Positions 62,865 to 64,000 of a stretch of DNA of 64,000 nt are shown here, one piece after another. This stretch comes from Eubacteriaceae bacterium (lineage in GTDB: Bacteria > Bacillota > Clostridia > Lachnospirales > Lachnospiraceae). Where the stretch lies: the NCBI GenBank assembly GCA_910574895.1, contig CAJTDQ010000001.1, positions 434,001 through 498,000 on the forward strand. Reading direction: 5' to 3'. The position numbers and the translations under genes were made by a program. A model generated the notes under the pieces. The model was not told the DNA's origin. It did no database searches and worked only from the letters and a program-made list of their open reading frames with translations. Each line of letters begins with the position of its first letter. Position 1 is the stretch's first letter.

Positions 62865-63389
62865 TTATTTTCCTTCATAAGTTACAACTGCATCTACTCT
62901 GTAATCTGAAAGTTTTTCTCTCCCCTTTAATCCTGCAAGTTCCACTAAGAACAAATTATCAACCACTTCTCCTCCAAGACGTTCAATTAGCTTGATTGCA
63001 GCCTCTATTGTACCTCCTGTTGCAATCAGATCATCTACAAGCACCACTTTCTGCCCCGGTTTAATGGCATCTGTGTGTATTTCAATTTCAGCCTGACCAT
63101 ATTCCAAATCATAACTTTCAGATATTGTTTCACATGGAAGTTTCCCTTTTTTCCGAACCAGAACAAAAGATTTTCCAAGCAAATATGCAATAGGCATTCC
63201 AAAAATAAATCCTCTTGCCTCTAATCCGACAATCACATCAAAATCCAAATCTTTTAACTTTTCTGCCATGGAATCAACGGCAACCTTTAAACCTTCCGGA
63301 TCCTGGGTTACGGTAGTAATATCTCTAAATATAATATCCGGTTCAGGAAAATCCGGTATACTTCTTATATATTTTTCTACTTCATGCAT
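62865..63389 (-). CDS. apt: Adenine phosphoribosyltransferase
   Basis: This 174-aa salvage enzyme makes AMP from adenine and PRPP. The PRPP motif VVLVDDLIATGGTIEAAIKL (about 120) is intact. Other marks are IPDFPEPDIIFRDITTV at the start and GLEARGFIFGMPIAYLLG. AGGAGG precedes the ATG. It lies between recJ and relA, as in most Firmicutes. Confidence 0.97.
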   Translation of the reverse strand: MHEVEKYIRSIPDFPEPDIIFRDITTVTQDPEGLKVAVDSMAEKLKDLDFDVIVGLEARGFIFGMPIAYLLGKSFVLVRKKGKLPCETISESYDLEYGQAEIEIHTDAIKPGQKVVLVDDLIATGGTIEAAIKLIERLGGEVVDNLFLVELAGLKGREKLSDYRVDAVVTYEGK

Positions 63390-63414
63390 CTTTTGTTCCT
63401 CCTTTTATCTGCTT

Positions 63415-64000
63415 CTAACAAAATCTGTCTATAATAATCTGTATCTGGCTGTTTCCATTATATTCATTTATTTTAGGATAATACGTAGCCATTATTTCGA
63501 TATTGTTTTTCTCTCCTTTTAACGCCTTGTCAATCTCTGATTGTCCAAATTTATGCTTTACAAATGCCATAAAATCCATCGCTCTGCCAAAAATCATGGC
63601 AGTCATTCGATAACAATTACTGTTCTCGATTGTGAGACGCAGTACATTTCCGTTTTTTCCAAGTATCTGTATCTTATTTGCCTTCAACTTTTTTTCTGCA
63701 AAAACCGGTTTCTCATTACCTTTTCCATACGGACCAATCACTTTTAATTCCTCTATCATATTCATTGTAACACATTCTAAAGGCAGTTGCATGTCTATCC
63801 ATACTTTTAAATATAAATCTTCTTCTGTCAAATTACAATTTTCATTTAGCTTTTTTCTCAAAATCTCTATATTTTCTTTTTGCAGAGACACTCCCGCTGC
63901 CATTTTATGGCCGCCAAATTTAGTAAATAATTCTTTTACTTTAGAAAATTCTTCATACATATCATAATTTTCTATAGAACGGCCGGAACCTTTCACTCCA
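63415..64000 (-). CDS. recJ: Single-stranded-DNA exonuclease RecJ (C-terminal part, cut by window edge)
   Basis: The minus-strand frame is open to the right edge, so the start lies outside. At the edge it reads GVKGSGRSIENYDMYEEFSKVKELFTKFGGHKMAAGVSL, the DHHA1 signature of RecJ (GGHKMAAG). The rest is the C-terminal OB/RecJ_OB-like domain (EELKVIGPYGKGNEKPVFAEKKL). RecJ degrades ssDNA 5' to 3' in recombination and base-excision repair. It lies 25 bases upstream of apt. The DHH catalytic half is not visible. Confidence 0.93.
   Translation of the reverse strand, partial: GVKGSGRSIENYDMYEEFSKVKELFTKFGGHKMAAGVSLQKENIEILRKKLNENCNLTEEDLYLKVWIDMQLPLECVTMNMIEELKVIGPYGKGNEKPVFAEKKLKANKIQILGKNGNVLRLTIENSNCYRMTAMIFGRAMDFMAFVKHKFGQSEIDKALKGEKNNIEIMATYYPKINEYNGNSQIQIIIDRFC

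Noticed and set aside
1-64000. CRISPR arrays, insertion sequences, prophage or integrative elements
   Set aside because: No regularly spaced direct repeats, transposase, integrase or phage genes were found on either strand.

Overview
The window looks like a chromosomal stretch of a spore-forming, low-GC Gram-positive anaerobe of the Lachnospiraceae (Clostridia). This rests on A+T-rich sequence, strong GGAGG ribosome sites, dipicolinate synthase genes with a sigma-K-type promoter, a HemZ/RelA/Apt/RecJ block in clostridial order, a GGGtGRT/NifU-like pair, and secreted proteins built from CotH, F5/8C, Big_2 and fibronectin-III modules. I see no CRISPR array, insertion sequence, prophage or rRNA. 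One tRNA (Thr, anticodon CGT) is present.

Layout. 1-3100: two minus-strand secreted proteins (start of a probable GH81 beta-1,3-glucanase and a CotH-domain protein). 3184-6501: a sporulation operon, dpaA-dpaB-asnB, behind a sigma-K-like promoter. 6551-9175: a TetM-like ribosomal GTPase fused to a YacP/Rae1-type NYN nuclease, apparently read from a leaderless mRNA. 9264-10979: the GGGtGRT / Fe-S scaffold pair. 11136-22279: a large F5/8C-Big_2 surface protein, asd with two small membrane proteins, tRNA-Thr, and a 2041-residue membrane-anchored repeat protein. 22517-25327: a leaderless DUF5721-type gene, a nested inverted repeat and CIRCE-controlled htpG. 25447-29680: a beta-CASP nuclease, a dihydrouridine synthase and argH. 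29840-32082: a subtilisin and a small secreted partner, followed by a 657-base gene-free gap with a structured element and a terminator. 32740-36407: proA, a secreted nuclease, a small conserved protein and an MscS channel.

36588-43391 is one amino-acid operon transcribed leuB-ilvD-ilvB-serC-serA from a good sigma-A promoter. 43666-46049 carries AKR-tgt-yajC, divergent from aroC-azlC-azlD (46235-48417). 48424-55124 is a mixed accessory zone: glyA, a Cys-rich protein with a second exact sigma-K-like promoter, a coiled-coil protein, a ClbS/DfsB-like protein, a WYL regulator with an internal deletion, a GNAT enzyme and a YitT membrane protein. 55237-64000 is the housekeeping run recJ-apt-relA-MBL-hemZ-hisS-aspS (minus strand), ended by a terminator; recJ is cut by the window edge.

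The most promising items are the GTPase-Rae1 fusion and its leaderless promoter, the giant repeat protein, the sigma-K-linked Cys-rich protein, the GGGtGRT pair, and the structured element in the 32-kb gap. All calls come from reading the sequence; no database search or folding program was run.
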